Source: Rubrivivax gelatinosus IL144 (GTDB lineage Bacteria; Pseudomonadota; Gammaproteobacteria; Burkholderiales; Burkholderiaceae_C). Taken from it: a stretch of 64,000 nucleotides of DNA. The notes beneath the pieces were generated by a model, which saw only the letters and a program-made list of their open reading frames with translations, had not been told where the DNA came from and searched no databases. Positions within the stretch are counted from its first letter, which is position 1. Every line of letters begins with the position of its first letter. The stretch is from the NCBI RefSeq assembly GCF_000284255.1, contig NC_017075.1, positions 2,356,001-2,420,000 on the forward strand, read 5' to 3'. Below, piece after piece: positions 42,169-55,849 of this stretch. Position numbers and translations under genes: made by a program.

Positions 42169-42217
42169 CAAGAACTGCACAGTTTGAACGGTTGCCGTTC
42201 GTGGGAAGGACTTCTCC

Positions 42218-44149
42218 GTGCTCGCATTGCTCGACCGATGGTCGTTGTCGCGAAAGCTGACGCTGATCGGCGTGCTGGCCTTCGCGCTGCTCGTCGTGCC
42301 CGGCACGCTGGCGGTCACCGCCGCCGTCGAGCAGGTCCGCCAGGCGAAGCACGAGCTGCAGGGGCTGGCCCCGGCGACGGCGCTGATGCAGCTCGCCCGG
42401 CTGACGGCCCAGCACCGCGGGCTGTCCAACGCGGCGCTCGGCGGCAATGCCGACGCCGAGGCGCAGCGGGCTGCGGTGCGCCAGAAGATCGATGCCGCTT
42501 CGACCCAGGCGCGCGACGCGCTGGCGACCCTGGGTGACGCCGGGCTGGGTCGGCGGTTCCAGGAGCTGGTCGCCGCCGAGCGCGATCTGACCGAGGCCGT
42601 CGCGGCGCGGCGCATCGACCCGCCGAAGAGCTTCCAGCGCCACACCGAACTCGTCGACCGTCAGCTCGACCTGCTGTACGACCTGACGGCCGTCGCCGAG
42701 ATCGTGCTGCACCCGGTGGCCTCGGGCTACTTTCTGCAGGACGCGACGCTCAACCACCTGCCGCAGCTGTCCGAGCTGCTGGGCCAGCTGCGCGGCACCG
42801 GCATGGGTTTGCTGGTGCGCGGCGAAGCCACGCCGACGCAGCGCGCCCGGGTCGCCGGCCTGGTGGAACGGGTTCGCGGCGCGAACGCCGAGCTTGCACG
42901 GGCGCTGGAGCACGCGGTCGACGCCGACGCCTCGCTCGCCGGCACGCTGGGCGCCCGGGCGCACGAAGCGCACGAGGCGGTCGACCGTGGCCTGGAGTTC
43001 GTTTCGCACGAGGTCGTCGACGCCGCGGTGCTCGACCACCCCAGCGCCGATTGGTGGAAGCGCACCACCGAGGTCATCGACCTGCAGTACGCGCTGGCCG
43101 AAGTGGCCGTCGCCGCGCTGCAGGCCGAGCTCGAGCATTACGCCAGCGCGCGTGTCAGCCGCCTGGGCTGGGCGCTGGCACTGCTGGTGCTGCTGGGGGC
43201 GGCCACCGCCTGGCTGATGTGGCAGATCGCGCGCCGCAGCGCGCACTCGCTGGAGACGGCGATCGACGCCGCCAACGCCGTCGCCGCAGGCGACCTCGGC
43301 CGGCGCCTGCCGCTGCCGCCCGAACACGCCCGCGACGAGGGCCAGCGCATGCTGCGGGCGATGCACGCGATGTGCGCCCAGCTCGTCGGGCTGGTCGGCA
43401 CGGTGCGCGACAACGCCTCGCAGATCGCCACCGCCAGCAGCGAGATCGCCAACGGCAATGCCGACCTCAGCGCCCGCACCGAGCAGCAGGCCGCCAGCCT
43501 GCAGCAGACCGCGGCGAGCATGGACGAGATGACGGCCACCGTCGCCCAGACCTCCGAACACGCCCACCAGGCCAGCCGCATGGCCGCGGCGGCCGCCGAG
43601 GCCGCCGGCCGCGGCGGCGAGGTCGTGCAGCGCGTCGCCTCGACGATGGCCGAGATCGAGGCCGGCTCGCGGCGCATCGGCGACATCGTCGGCACGATCG
43701 ACTCGATCGCCTTCCAGACCAACATCCTGGCGCTCAACGCCGCCGTCGAGGCGGCGCGCGCCGGCGAGCACGGCCGCGGTTTCGCCGTCGTCGCCTCCGA
43801 GGTACGGGCGCTGTCGCAGCGCAGCGCCGAGGCGGCGCGCCAGGTGCGCACGCTGATCGCCGCCAGCGGCAGCTCGGTCGAGGCCGGCGGCACGCTGGCG
43901 CGCGCCGCGGGCGAGGACATGCACGCCATCGTCGAGCAGGTGCGCCGCGTCGCCGCGCTGATCGCCGAGATCACCGCCGCCAGCGGCGAGCAGACGGTGG
44001 GCATCGGCCAGGTCAACAGTGCCGTCGGCGACCTGGACCGCACGACGCAGCAGAACGCCGCGCTGGTCGAGCAGAGTGCCGCCGCCGCCGACAGCCTGCG
44101 CCAGCAGGCGGCCCGGCTGGCCGAGGCGGTGGGCGCGTTCCGTCTCTGA
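42218..44149 (+). CDS. Methyl-accepting chemotaxis protein with large NIT-like sensor
   Basis: A 643-residue chemoreceptor starting at GTG with GGGAAGGA upstream. The periplasmic region is about 280 residues between helices at 13-37 and 318-337. It begins [19 protein letters not shown], resembling the NIT (nitrate/nitrite-sensing) helical domain, though this match is partial. HAMP and a complete signalling domain follow ([21 protein letters not shown]). The end, GAFRL, has no CheR-binding pentapeptide. Its place beside cooA-cowN suggests sensing of nitrogen or redox compounds. Confidence 0.9.
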   Translation: MLALLDRWSLSRKLTLIGVLAFALLVVPGTLAVTAAVEQVRQAKHELQGLAPATALMQLARLTAQHRGLSNAALGGNADAEAQRAAVRQKIDAASTQARDALATLGDAGLGRRFQELVAAERDLTEAVAARRIDPPKSFQRHTELVDRQLDLLYDLTAVAEIVLHPVASGYFLQDATLNHLPQLSELLGQLRGTGMGLLVRGEATPTQRARVAGLVERVRGANAELARALEHAVDADASLAGTLGARAHEAHEAVDRGLEFVSHEVVDAAVLDHPSADWWKRTTEVIDLQYALAEVAVAALQAELEHYASARVSRLGWALALLVLLGAATAWLMWQIARRSAHSLETAIDAANAVAAGDLGRRLPLPPEHARDEGQRMLRAMHAMCAQLVGLVGTVRDNASQIATASSEIANGNADLSARTEQQAASLQQTAASMDEMTATVAQTSEHAHQASRMAAAAAEAAGRGGEVVQRVASTMAEIEAGSRRIGDIVGTIDSIAFQTNILALNAAVEAARAGEHGRGFAVVASEVRALSQRSAEAARQVRTLIAASGSSVEAGGTLARAAGEDMHAIVEQVRRVAALIAEITAASGEQTVGIGQVNSAVGDLDRTTQQNAALVEQSAAAADSLRQQAARLAEAVGAFRL

Positions 44150-44282
44150 GCCGCGATCGCGGCCGGCCGCAGGCATACCGTTTGCCCCTTGGGCCGGTCA
44201 TGCCGAGCCGGCCCCTGCCGTCATCCCGGAATCCTCTTCGTTGCCGGACGCCCGAACCGTTGCCGGCCTGGGCGGGGCGATC

Positions 44283-48434
<4,152 letters not shown>

Positions 48435-48535
48435 GCCCCGGTCGCCCGCCGCCGGGCACGGGCACTCGGGGCGGCGTTCGACGCGTCGGCGGCGAGCGGC
48501 TAGGCTCCAGGCATCACCTTCGTGCCTGCCCCCCG

Positions 48536-49177
48536 ATGCCGTTGCCGCTTTCGTCCTCGTCCCGTCTTTGCCTGCTCTCTGCGGCCGCCGCATGCGTGCT
48601 CGCCGGCTGCGCCTCGGCGCCCGCCGGCATCGACGCCCAGTGGCGCGCGCCCGACGCCGGCCGGCCCCTGGGCGGCGGCGTGCGCGTGCTCGTCGCCTGC
48701 GAGGCCGCCGAGACGGCGCTGGTGCGCCTGTGCGTCGAACGGTTCAGCGCCGAGCTGACGGCCCGCGGCGCCACCGCCGTGGCCGCGCCCGACGCGCCTC
48801 CGCCGGCGGCTGCCGGCCCGCGCGACGATGCACGCTACGTCGCGCTGGCGCGCCAGGCCGGCGCCCAGGCGGTCTGGGTCGGCAGCGTCTCGGCGGCGCC
48901 GGCCGAGCCGCGGTCCAGCGGCATGTCGATCGGGCTCGGCGGCTTTCACATCGGCGGCGGGGGCAGCGGGGTCGGGGTCGGCGTGACGCTGCCGGTCGGT
49001 TCGGCCGGCACTGCCGCGGTCGAGTACGCCGCCGAGGCGCGCATCACCGAGGTCGCCGGCGGCCGGCTGCAATGGACGGCGCGTGCCGCTTCGGGCGGCG
49101 GCGGCGACGCCGGCGCGCAGCTCGACGGCCTGTCGCGCCGTCTCGTCGACGCGGCGGCCGCCGCCGGCCTGTTCTGA
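48536..49177 (+). CDS. Exported lipoprotein, unknown function
   Basis: A 213-residue protein with a lipoprotein signal (CVLAGCAS, lipid-modified Cys at 25). The mature part has an alpha/beta start (VRVLVACEAAETALVRLCVERFSAEL), ARQAGAQAVWVGSV, and a Gly-rich strand region (GLGGFHIGGGGSGVGVGVTLPVG) before a helical end. This resembles DUF4136-type outer-membrane lipoproteins in layout, but I am not sure of the family. It may be co-transcribed with the phosphodiesterase 14 bases downstream. Confidence 0.65.
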   Translation: MPLPLSSSSRLCLLSAAAACVLAGCASAPAGIDAQWRAPDAGRPLGGGVRVLVACEAAETALVRLCVERFSAELTARGATAVAAPDAPPPAAAGPRDDARYVALARQAGAQAVWVGSVSAAPAEPRSSGMSIGLGGFHIGGGGSGVGVGVTLPVGSAGTAAVEYAAEARITEVAGGRLQWTARAASGGGGDAGAQLDGLSRRLVDAAAAAGLF

Positions 49178-49191
49178 GTCCCGCGGTCCCG

Positions 49192-50301
<1,110 letters not shown>

Positions 50302-50340
50302 CGCGGCAGAATCCGGGCACCGCTCAATGCCGGAGCCTCG

Positions 50341-51315
50341 ATGACCTCAGCCAGCCGCCGCCGTGCCCTGCAGACCCTGGCCGCCGCCGCGGCCATGCCC
50401 TGGCTGGCGGCGGCGCGCGCCGAGGGCCGCACGATCCGGCTGCTGGTCGGTTTCCCGCCCGGCGGCGGCACCGATGCGATCGCACGCGTGCTCGCCGAGC
50501 GGCTGAAGGACGAGCTGGGCGCCACGGTCATCGTCGACAACCGCCCCGGTGCCGGCGGCCAGCTCGCCGCGCAGGCGCTGAAGGCCGCCGCGCCGGATGG
50601 CACGACCTTCTTCCTGTCGCACGACCACACGATCTCGATCCTGCCGCTGGTCGTGCGCCAGCCGGGTTTCGACCCGGCGCACGACTTCGTGCCGGTGGCC
50701 GGTTTCGCCAGCTTTCCGAACGCCTTCGCGGTGTCCTCGGGCACGCCGGCGCGCACGCTGGGCGAGTACGTCGCCTGGGTGCGCAAGCAGGGCGGCAAGA
50801 GTGCGGTCGGCGTTCCGGCGGCGGCCTCGGTGCCGGAGTTCCTGGTCAAGGTCGTCGGCCAGCGCCACGGGCTGGACCTGGTCGCCGTGCCCTACCGCGG
50901 CAGCGCGCCGATGATGTCCGACATGCTGGGGCAGCAGATCGCCGCCGGCGTCGGTTCGGTGCCCGACTTCATCGAGAACCACCGCCACGGCCGGCTGCGC
51001 ATCGTCGCCGTGATGGGCTCCCAGCGCCTGGCGCAGATGCCCGAGGTGCCGACGCTGGCCGAGTCCGGCGTGCCGGGTTTCGACGAGCTGCCGTACTACG
51101 GCGTCTTCGCACCGGCGGGCACGGCGAAGGCGACGATCGACGGCTTCGCTGCGGCCTTGTCGCGCGTGCTCGCGCAGCCGTCGGTGCACGAGCGGCTGAC
51201 GGCGATGGGGCTGTCGGTCGGCTACGTCGGCCCGGCGCAGCTCGGCGCGCGCGAGCGCGCCTACACCGCGGCCTGTGCGCGCATCATCAAGGCCAGCGGC
51301 TTCCAGCCGCAGTGA
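50341..51315 (+). CDS. Bug/TctC-type tripartite tricarboxylate transporter binding protein
   Basis: A 324-residue periplasmic protein with a Tat-like signal (SRRRALQTLAAAAAMPWLAAARA). The family signature is clear: RLLVGFPPGGGTDAIARVLAE, VIVDNRPGAGG, PYRGSAPMMSDMLGQQI, MPEVPTLAESGVPGF and FAPAGTAKATI. Burkholderiales carry many such orphan binding proteins, each for an organic acid or aromatic compound. There are no TctA/TctB membrane genes here. The small gene at 51287 overlaps its 3' end on the other strand. Confidence 0.9.
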   Translation: MTSASRRRALQTLAAAAAMPWLAAARAEGRTIRLLVGFPPGGGTDAIARVLAERLKDELGATVIVDNRPGAGGQLAAQALKAAAPDGTTFFLSHDHTISILPLVVRQPGFDPAHDFVPVAGFASFPNAFAVSSGTPARTLGEYVAWVRKQGGKSAVGVPAAASVPEFLVKVVGQRHGLDLVAVPYRGSAPMMSDMLGQQIAAGVGSVPDFIENHRHGRLRIVAVMGSQRLAQMPEVPTLAESGVPGFDELPYYGVFAPAGTAKATIDGFAAALSRVLAQPSVHERLTAMGLSVGYVGPAQLGARERAYTAACARIIKASGFQPQ

Positions 51316-51511
51316 AGGCCGCCGGCCGGCGCCGCGCCAGCGCCCGCTGGCGCAGCTCGCAGGCCAGCGCGCTGGAGCCGGTGATGGCGACCGAGGTCCC
51401 CAGCGCCAGCGGCCACCACGAGCCGCTGGCCGCGGAGATCGCGGCGCCGCCGACGACGCCGGCCAGGCCGGCCACGTAATGGTGCAGGGCAGGGCAGAGC
51501 AGCAGGTTCAT
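51287..51511 (-). CDS. Small two-helix membrane protein
   Basis: A 74-residue protein with hydrophobic segments at about 10-30 (HHYVAGLAGVVGGAAISAASG) and 34-52. A strong ribosome site (GAGGAGAAGG) stands just before the ATG, which supports a real gene although its last 29 bases overlap the binding-protein gene in antisense. It is downstream of the DUF2249 gene on the same strand, with 35 bases between, and may share its transcript. Function unknown. Confidence 0.55.
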   Translation of the reverse strand: MNLLLCPALHHYVAGLAGVVGGAAISAASGSWWPLALGTSVAITGSSALACELRQRALARRRPAAFTAAGSRWP

Positions 51512-51546
51512 CGTCCTTCTCCTCGTCGGTCGCCGTCGCGGCGGGT

Positions 51547-51804
51547 TCAGCTCACCAGGAAGTCGATCACCACCGCACCGGGGACGCGCTGGCGGTAGGT
51601 GGCGCGCACGCGGCCACCGAAGTGCTGCTCGATCTGCATCAGCAGCGGCAGCGGGTCATGGTCGTTGGCGAAACGCATCGTCTCGCCGGGGTCCAGCGCG
51701 TCGAGCGCGCCGAAGATCGCCGCGTGGCGGAAACGCTTGGCGATGCCGCGCGCGTCGAAAACATGGATGCCGTCCTCGGACGGCTGGGAGCAGGAACAGG
51801 ACAT
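51547..51804 (-). CDS. DUF2249 domain protein
   Basis: An 85-residue protein. A Cys-containing start (MSCSCSQP) leads into the DUF2249 fold: HVFDARGIAKRFRHAAIFGALDAL, DPGETMRFANDHDPLPLL, QIEQHFGGRVRATYRQR. These SirA-like small domains are common beside denitrification and nitric-oxide genes. Here it is divergent from norE-like and norF-like genes. An in-frame ATG at 51873 would add 23 residues but lies in the AT-rich promoter stretch, so 51804 is preferred. Biochemical function is unproven. Confidence 0.78.
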   Translation of the reverse strand: MSCSCSQPSEDGIHVFDARGIAKRFRHAAIFGALDALDPGETMRFANDHDPLPLLMQIEQHFGGRVRATYRQRVPGAVVIDFLVS

Positions 51805-51841
51805 CAGCTTGGCCTCGTTGAAGATGCATTCAGCGTATTGC

Positions 51842-51855
51842 TTCTGAATGATCAA
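51842..51855. promoter_or_regulatory. Weak FNR/DNR-like site between DUF2249 and norE-like genes
   Basis: TTCTG-AATG-ATCAA shows one full half-site (ATCAA) and one poor one (2 of 5 bases) at the FNR spacing, in a strikingly AT-rich 40-base stretch between divergent genes. Such genes are usually under FNR-type control. The match alone is weak. Confidence 0.28.
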
Positions 51856-51875
51856 ATCCTTAAGATGCTTCAACT

Positions 51876-52496
51876 ATGCAGCTTCAAGCAGTCCTGCCAC
51901 CGGCGGCCGAGACCGCCTCCGACGAGCCCGATGCACCGGACGGGCCGCGTCTGCTCGGCGACCTCGCGGTCTGGCTGGTCATCGCCGCCGAACTGCTGAC
52001 CTTCGGGCTGCTGTTCGTCTCCTATGCCTTCGCGCGGCTGCAGGATCCGGCGGCGTTCGACGCCTTGCAGGCCACGCTGGACTTGGAACGCGGGGCGCTG
52101 AACACGGTGCTGCTGGTCAGCGGCAGCGCCGCGGTGGCGCATGCGGTGGCGTCGTTCGAGCGTGGCCGCACGCCGGCAGCGCGGCGCTGGCTGCTGGCCG
52201 CGCTGGGCTGCGGCCTCGGCTTCACGGTGCTGAAGTCGGCGGAGATCGCCGCCAAGGTGGCCGCCGGCGCCGACCTGTCGGCCGAGACCTTCTGGATGTT
52301 CTATCTGCTGCTGTCGGGCTTTCACCTGCTGCACGTCGTCGCCGCGGCGGTGTTCCTGGCCATCGTCTGGTGGCTGGCCGGGCGCGGCGCCTACGGACCG
52401 GGCCGCACCCACGTGCCGGAGACCGCGGCCGCCTTCTGGCACATGGTCGATCTGCTGTGGATCGTGCTGTTCCCGCTGCTCTACGTGATGAGGTGA
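51876..52496 (+). CDS. norE: NorE-like cytochrome c oxidase subunit III family protein
   Basis: A 206-residue membrane protein with five helices: about 28-51 (LAVWLVIAAELLTFGLLFVSYAF), 75-95, 103-128, 143-167 and 185-204. The subunit III pattern is seen in FWMFYLLLSGFHLLHVVAA and ETAAAFWHMVDLLWIVLFPLLYV. NorE proteins support nitric oxide reductase without being part of its core. No norCB lies in the window, so it may serve a distant reductase. The norF-like gene follows 2 bases after its stop. Confidence 0.82.
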   Translation: MQLQAVLPPAAETASDEPDAPDGPRLLGDLAVWLVIAAELLTFGLLFVSYAFARLQDPAAFDALQATLDLERGALNTVLLVSGSAAVAHAVASFERGRTPAARRWLLAALGCGLGFTVLKSAEIAAKVAAGADLSAETFWMFYLLLSGFHLLHVVAAAVFLAIVWWLAGRGAYGPGRTHVPETAAAFWHMVDLLWIVLFPLLYVMR

Positions 52497-52498
52497 AC

Positions 52499-52765
52499 AT
52501 GTCGCGCATCGATCTCGTCTGGGCCGGCCTGGTCGCGGCCACGCTGGTGACCTTCGCCGTCGGCGAGTCGGGCGGCGCCGACGGCGCCGCGACCTGGCCG
52601 GTGCTGCTGGTCTTCGCGCTGGCGCTGGCCAAGGGCGCGGCCGTGGCGCTGGACTTCATGGGGCTGGCCTCGGCCCCGGCGCTGTGGCGCCGCATCGTGC
52701 TGGGCTGGCTGGGCGGCGTGGTCGCCTTGGTGCTGCTGGCCTGGTGGCTGGCGCGCATGACCTGA
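52499..52765 (+). CDS. norF: NorF-like / cytochrome c oxidase subunit IV-like small membrane protein
   Basis: An 88-residue protein with three membrane helices (about 6-21, 33-52, 63-84). The central FALALAKGAAVALDFMGL resembles the subunit IV/NorF pattern in which a Lys and an Asp lie within the helix. It starts 2 bases after norE and is surely co-transcribed with it. Its role in nitric oxide reduction is inferred from relatives and from this pairing; the sequence alone would fit any CoxD-like protein. Confidence 0.7.
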   Translation: MSRIDLVWAGLVAATLVTFAVGESGGADGAATWPVLLVFALALAKGAAVALDFMGLASAPALWRRIVLGWLGGVVALVLLAWWLARMT

Positions 52766-52827
52766 ATGCGGGGGTGACCCCGGCCCGCGGGGTTCAGAGC
52801 GCGAAGGCGCCGGCGGAACATGCCGCC

Positions 52828-52983
52828 ATGGACACGCCCAAGCCCGAATCCACCGCGTCCCAGGTTCCCGCCTCGGCCCGTGCCGCGCTGGCGGCGCTCG
52901 TCGAACTGCGCGACGAGCTGCAGAAGATGCACGCCGAACTCGAGTACCTGCGCCTGATGCTGCGCCTGAACGCGCGCGACTGA
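52828..52983 (+). CDS. Small putative coiled-coil protein
   Basis: A 51-residue protein. After a Ser/Pro-rich start it has one amphipathic helix with heptad-like Leu spacing (AALVELRDELQKMHAELEYLRLMLRL). It follows norF by 62 bases. The ribosome site is weak (GCGGAA). It could be a small regulator or an artefact; codon bias and the regular helix favour a real gene. Confidence 0.4.
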   Translation: MDTPKPESTASQVPASARAALAALVELRDELQKMHAELEYLRLMLRLNARD

Positions 52984-53031
52984 TCGTCGCCGCCGGCCGC
53001 CGGCGCCTTCGCGGCCGCCGCGGCAATGATG

Positions 53032-53135
53032 ACCGGGTGTCACCGGGACATGACGAAATGCGACCGGGAATCACCGCCAGGTGATATTTGGACATACCCC
53101 GTGGAATATCGTGACGCTGCCGTCATGAATATCGT
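53032..53135 (+). promoter_or_regulatory. Repeat-rich upstream region of the 53228-55032 gene group
   Basis: Three ACCGGG repeats start at 53032, 53042 and 53063, spaced 10 and 21 bases, about one and two helix turns. An inverted repeat TCACC-GCCA-GGTGA lies at 53071-53084. Two copies of GAATATCGT (53104-53112, 53127-53135) flank TGACG-CTGC-CGTCA (53112-53125). The stretch is AT-richer than its surroundings. Together these suggest a densely controlled promoter; the regulators are unknown. Confidence 0.45.
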
Positions 53136-53227
53136 TCGAGGGGAATGATGGGGGGATTTGTGGGCGCTATTTGAGGATTCTCCCGGGGGCTACCTTCCTA
53201 AGCTGACAGCACTTGGAAGGAGCGCCC

Positions 53228-53770
53228 ATGAGCACCATCGGAACCCTCGCTTCGGCGTACATCAATCCCCGCACCGACGTCGGTGCCTACGAACGCAACA
53301 CCAAGGCCTTCGGCCCCGTCGTCGCCACCGCGATCGGTGCTGCCGATGCCGCCAGCGGCGTCTGCGAATCGACCTGCTCGTTCAGCAGCGACGCGCTGAA
53401 CGCGCTCGACGACTGGGTCGACCAGGGCGTCGCCGCGGTCAACTCGGTCGGCGACACCGTGGTCGGCCTGGCGAACGCCGTGCAGGACGGCGTCGTCGGC
53501 ACGGTCGACGGCGTCAAGAGCGCGTTCGACAGCGTCGTCGACACCGTGTCCGGCGCCGCGCAGAGCGTGGCTAGCACCGTCGGCAGCGCCGTCGACGAGG
53601 TCGAGAGCCTGGCCTCCGGGACCGCCGACGCCGTGTCCGACGCCGCGGGTGCGGTCGCCGACGGGGCCGGCAAGGTGTTGGACGGCGTCGTCGACGCCTT
53701 CGACACCGTCGCCGGCTATGCCGCGATGGGAGCGCTGTCCGTCGGGCAGGCGATCCATGAAGCCGTCTGA
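53228..53770 (+). CDS. Helical repeat protein (LEA/apolipoprotein-like), unknown function
   Basis: A 180-residue protein with AAGGAG before the ATG. After residue 50 it is built of repeating amphipathic units with Val/Ala on one face and Asp/Ser on the other (VKSAFDSVVDTVSGAAQSV, STVGSAVDEVESLASGTA, DAVSDAAGAVADGAGKVLD), like 11-residue repeats of LEA or apolipoprotein helices. Only two Cys occur (CESTCSF). No signal peptide is seen. It overlaps the next gene by 14 bases, so the products are probably made together. It may coat a membrane or granule surface; this is a guess from the helix pattern. Confidence 0.62.
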   Translation: MSTIGTLASAYINPRTDVGAYERNTKAFGPVVATAIGAADAASGVCESTCSFSSDALNALDDWVDQGVAAVNSVGDTVVGLANAVQDGVVGTVDGVKSAFDSVVDTVSGAAQSVASTVGSAVDEVESLASGTADAVSDAAGAVADGAGKVLDGVVDAFDTVAGYAAMGALSVGQAIHEAV

Positions 53771-54302
53771 CAGGCGCCGTGCGGCGGTGCTGGCTGTCAG
53801 CGCGGCGGCCTTGCTGCCGGGCTGCTCGATCGTCTCGCCGGTGCCCGCGCTGGAACTGATGAAAGCCGCCAGCGGCGCCGTGCACCACGCCATCCTGTAC
53901 GGCCCGAGCCAAGCCACGAACACCGTCTTCCACGATTCGGGGGACGTTTCAGCGGTTTGCATCGAATATCGCCCGGACGGCCACATCGTGGATTTAGTGC
54001 CGGCACTGCAGGCCGAACTGAAAAAACGCAATGTCGACAGCCGGGTCTATGAAACGGGGACCCCGCTGGAAACCTGCAAAGCCTGGGTGAAATACAGCGC
54101 GACGATCGACTGGGATACCGCGCTGTTCGGTGACGAATACCACCCGTATCTGCGTCAGGCATCGCTCACGCTGCAGACCGGGAACGGCCGCACGCTGGCC
54201 ACCAGCCAGTACCGGCTCGAAGGCCTGCTCGAAGCGGGCAAATGGTCGAGCACACGCGAAAAGCTCTCGCCGGTGGTCTCCGCACTGCTCACCGGCGACT
54301 GA
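53757..54302 (+). CDS. Exported lipoprotein, possibly Sbal_3080-like
   Basis: A 181-residue protein with a lipoprotein signal (ALLPGCSIV, Cys at 23). The mature part shows VCIEYRPDGHIVDLVPALQ, a helix with ELKKRNVDSRVYETG, CKAWVKYSATIDWDTAL and TSQYRLEGLLEAGKW. The two Cys around a helix and the closing KLSPVVSALL recall, from memory, the Sbal_3080 lipoprotein family, whose function is unknown. Codon use is less GC-biased than in neighbouring genes. It overlaps the helical repeat gene and precedes the flgH-like gene by 31 bases. Confidence 0.62.
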   Translation: MKPSDRRRAAVLAVSAAALLPGCSIVSPVPALELMKAASGAVHHAILYGPSQATNTVFHDSGDVSAVCIEYRPDGHIVDLVPALQAELKKRNVDSRVYETGTPLETCKAWVKYSATIDWDTALFGDEYHPYLRQASLTLQTGNGRTLATSQYRLEGLLEAGKWSSTREKLSPVVSALLTGD

Positions 54303-54333
54303 TTCCTGCAAACCCAACTCCGAGAACGCCGTC

Positions 54334-55032
54334 ATGAAGAACCCTTCGATCCTCGGGCCGCTGGTGGGCCTGGCTGCCGTGCTGGCCGGTTGCGCCGACA
54401 CGCCGACCACCTCGCTGCGCGTGCCGACCGCCGTCACCGCCGTCGCGCCGCCGGCCTACGTCGAGCGCGCGCCGACCGGCTCGCTGTTCCAGCCGAACGC
54501 GCCGATCGCGACGATGTTCTCGGGCGAGAAGCGGCCGCGTGCCATCGGCGACACGCTGAAGGTCGAGATCAACGAGAAGCTGACGGCCAACCAGAAGGTG
54601 GCCACCGACACCAGCCGCGAGAACAAGATCGCGACCAAGGGGCCGGGCACCGACTCGGAGAACGTGCGTGGCGCGCTGAAAAGCCTGCTGAACCTGGACG
54701 CCACGGCCAGCGGCAGCGATTCCTTCGTCGGCAAGGGCTCGACCGAGAACTCCAACAAGTTCACCGGGCGCATCGCCGCCTCGGTCATCAACGTGCTGCC
54801 CAACGGCTACCTGGTGGTCGCCGGCGAGCGCAGCATCGCCTACAACGAAGGCGTGACGACGCTGCGTTTCTCGGGCGTCGTGAACCCCGACGACATCAAG
54901 GCCGGCAACGTCGTCGCCTCCGGCGACATCGTCGATGCGCGCCTGGAGGCGGTGGGCCGCGGCGGCGTGGCCGACACCGCGTCGCGCAGCTGGATGCAGC
55001 GCTTCCTCAGCAAGGGGCTGGCGATCTGGTGA
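54334..55032 (+). CDS. flgH: FlgH-like flagellar L-ring protein, outside any flagellar operon
   Basis: A 232-residue lipoprotein (lipobox LAGCAD, Cys20). The FlgH core is plain: GSLFQPNAPIATMFSGEKRPRAIGD-type start, LKVEINEKLTANQK, NKFTGRIAASVINVLPNGYLVVAGE, FSGVVNPDDIKAGN and DARLEAVGRGGVADT. FlgH forms the outer-membrane L-ring of the flagellar basal body. No other flagellar gene is present here; flgG and flgI normally flank it. It may be a second copy with a new role, or a relocated gene. Its 3' end overlaps the hydrolase gene by 26 bases. Confidence 0.85.
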   Translation: MKNPSILGPLVGLAAVLAGCADTPTTSLRVPTAVTAVAPPAYVERAPTGSLFQPNAPIATMFSGEKRPRAIGDTLKVEINEKLTANQKVATDTSRENKIATKGPGTDSENVRGALKSLLNLDATASGSDSFVGKGSTENSNKFTGRIAASVINVLPNGYLVVAGERSIAYNEGVTTLRFSGVVNPDDIKAGNVVASGDIVDARLEAVGRGGVADTASRSWMQRFLSKGLAIW

Positions 55033-55849
55033 GTTGGGTGTCGAGCCAGGCCTCGATCGCGGCTCCGAGTTCGTTCTCGTGGCGGCGCATCAGCCAGTGG
55101 CCGGCGTCGAGTTCGAGCACACGGTTGGCCGGCTCGCGGGCGATGCGCTCGAGCCAGCGCCGCGACTGGAAGGCGAAGGGCTTGCGCCGGCCCCAGGCGT
55201 AGAACATCGGGCACTCGGGCACGAAGACCCGGGGCCGGCCGAAACCGCCGGCAGCGCCGAACCACTGCACCGCATACGGCCAGCCCATCGCGGCGGTGGC
55301 GTGTTCGGGGTCCGGCGCGTGGAAGAGGCGGGCGGCCGAGCGTGCGACGGCGTCGCCGGGCGCGCCGCCCACGCGCCAGGCGGTGGCCAGCGTCAGCTGG
55401 TAGGCGAGTGCGCCCAGCTGGCCTCGCCAGCCCATCTCGGCGCGGTTGGCCTTCGATCCGGCGTCGCCGCCGATGTCCAGCGCGACGATGGCGCGCACAC
55501 GATCGGGGTGGCGTTCGGCGAAGCGATAGCCGAAGAAGCAGCCCCAGTCGTGCAGCACGAGCACGACCGGCCGCCCGGGGCTCGCGGCGTCGCAGACTGC
55601 CTGCAGCGTGGCCACGACCTCGTCGAGCGAACGCGCGCGTGGGTCGTCACCGGGGGCGAAACCCGGCAGCGTGAAACGTGCGCAGCGCCGGCGCGGGGCC
55701 AGCGCTGCGACCAGACCGTCCCATACGCTGTGGCGGTCGGGCCAGCCGTGAACGAAGACGAGGGTGTCCTCGCCACGGCCTTCGAGATGGACGGTGACAC
55801 CGCCGGCCTGCAGCGTCGAGACGTCGACGGCCGGCGGTGCGCTCGTCAC
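55007..55849 (-). CDS. Alpha/beta hydrolase with Asp nucleophile (epoxide hydrolase/dehalogenase-like)
   Basis: A 280-residue cytoplasmic alpha/beta hydrolase. The oxyanion motif is VHGWPDRHSVW, the nucleophile elbow is VLHDWGCFFG, where Asp replaces the usual Ser as in epoxide hydrolases and haloalkane dehalogenases, and the catalytic His is in DAGHWLMRRH. A helical cap lies between. The substrate is unknown. It starts at GTG, overlapping the CsbD-like stop as GTGA, so the two genes are coupled. The gene runs into the 3' end of the flgH-like gene. Confidence 0.82.
   Translation of the reverse strand: MTSAPPAVDVSTLQAGGVTVHLEGRGEDTLVFVHGWPDRHSVWDGLVAALAPRRRCARFTLPGFAPGDDPRARSLDEVVATLQAVCDAASPGRPVVLVLHDWGCFFGYRFAERHPDRVRAIVALDIGGDAGSKANRAEMGWRGQLGALAYQLTLATAWRVGGAPGDAVARSAARLFHAPDPEHATAAMGWPYAVQWFGAAGGFGRPRVFVPECPMFYAWGRRKPFAFQSRRWLERIAREPANRVLELDAGHWLMRRHENELGAAIEAWLDTQLTRSPAPC

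Noticed and set aside
51547..51873. Longer form of the DUF2249 protein starting at 51873
   Set aside because: The extra 23 residues come from the AT-rich promoter stretch and include no conserved sequence, so the ATG at 51804 is preferred.
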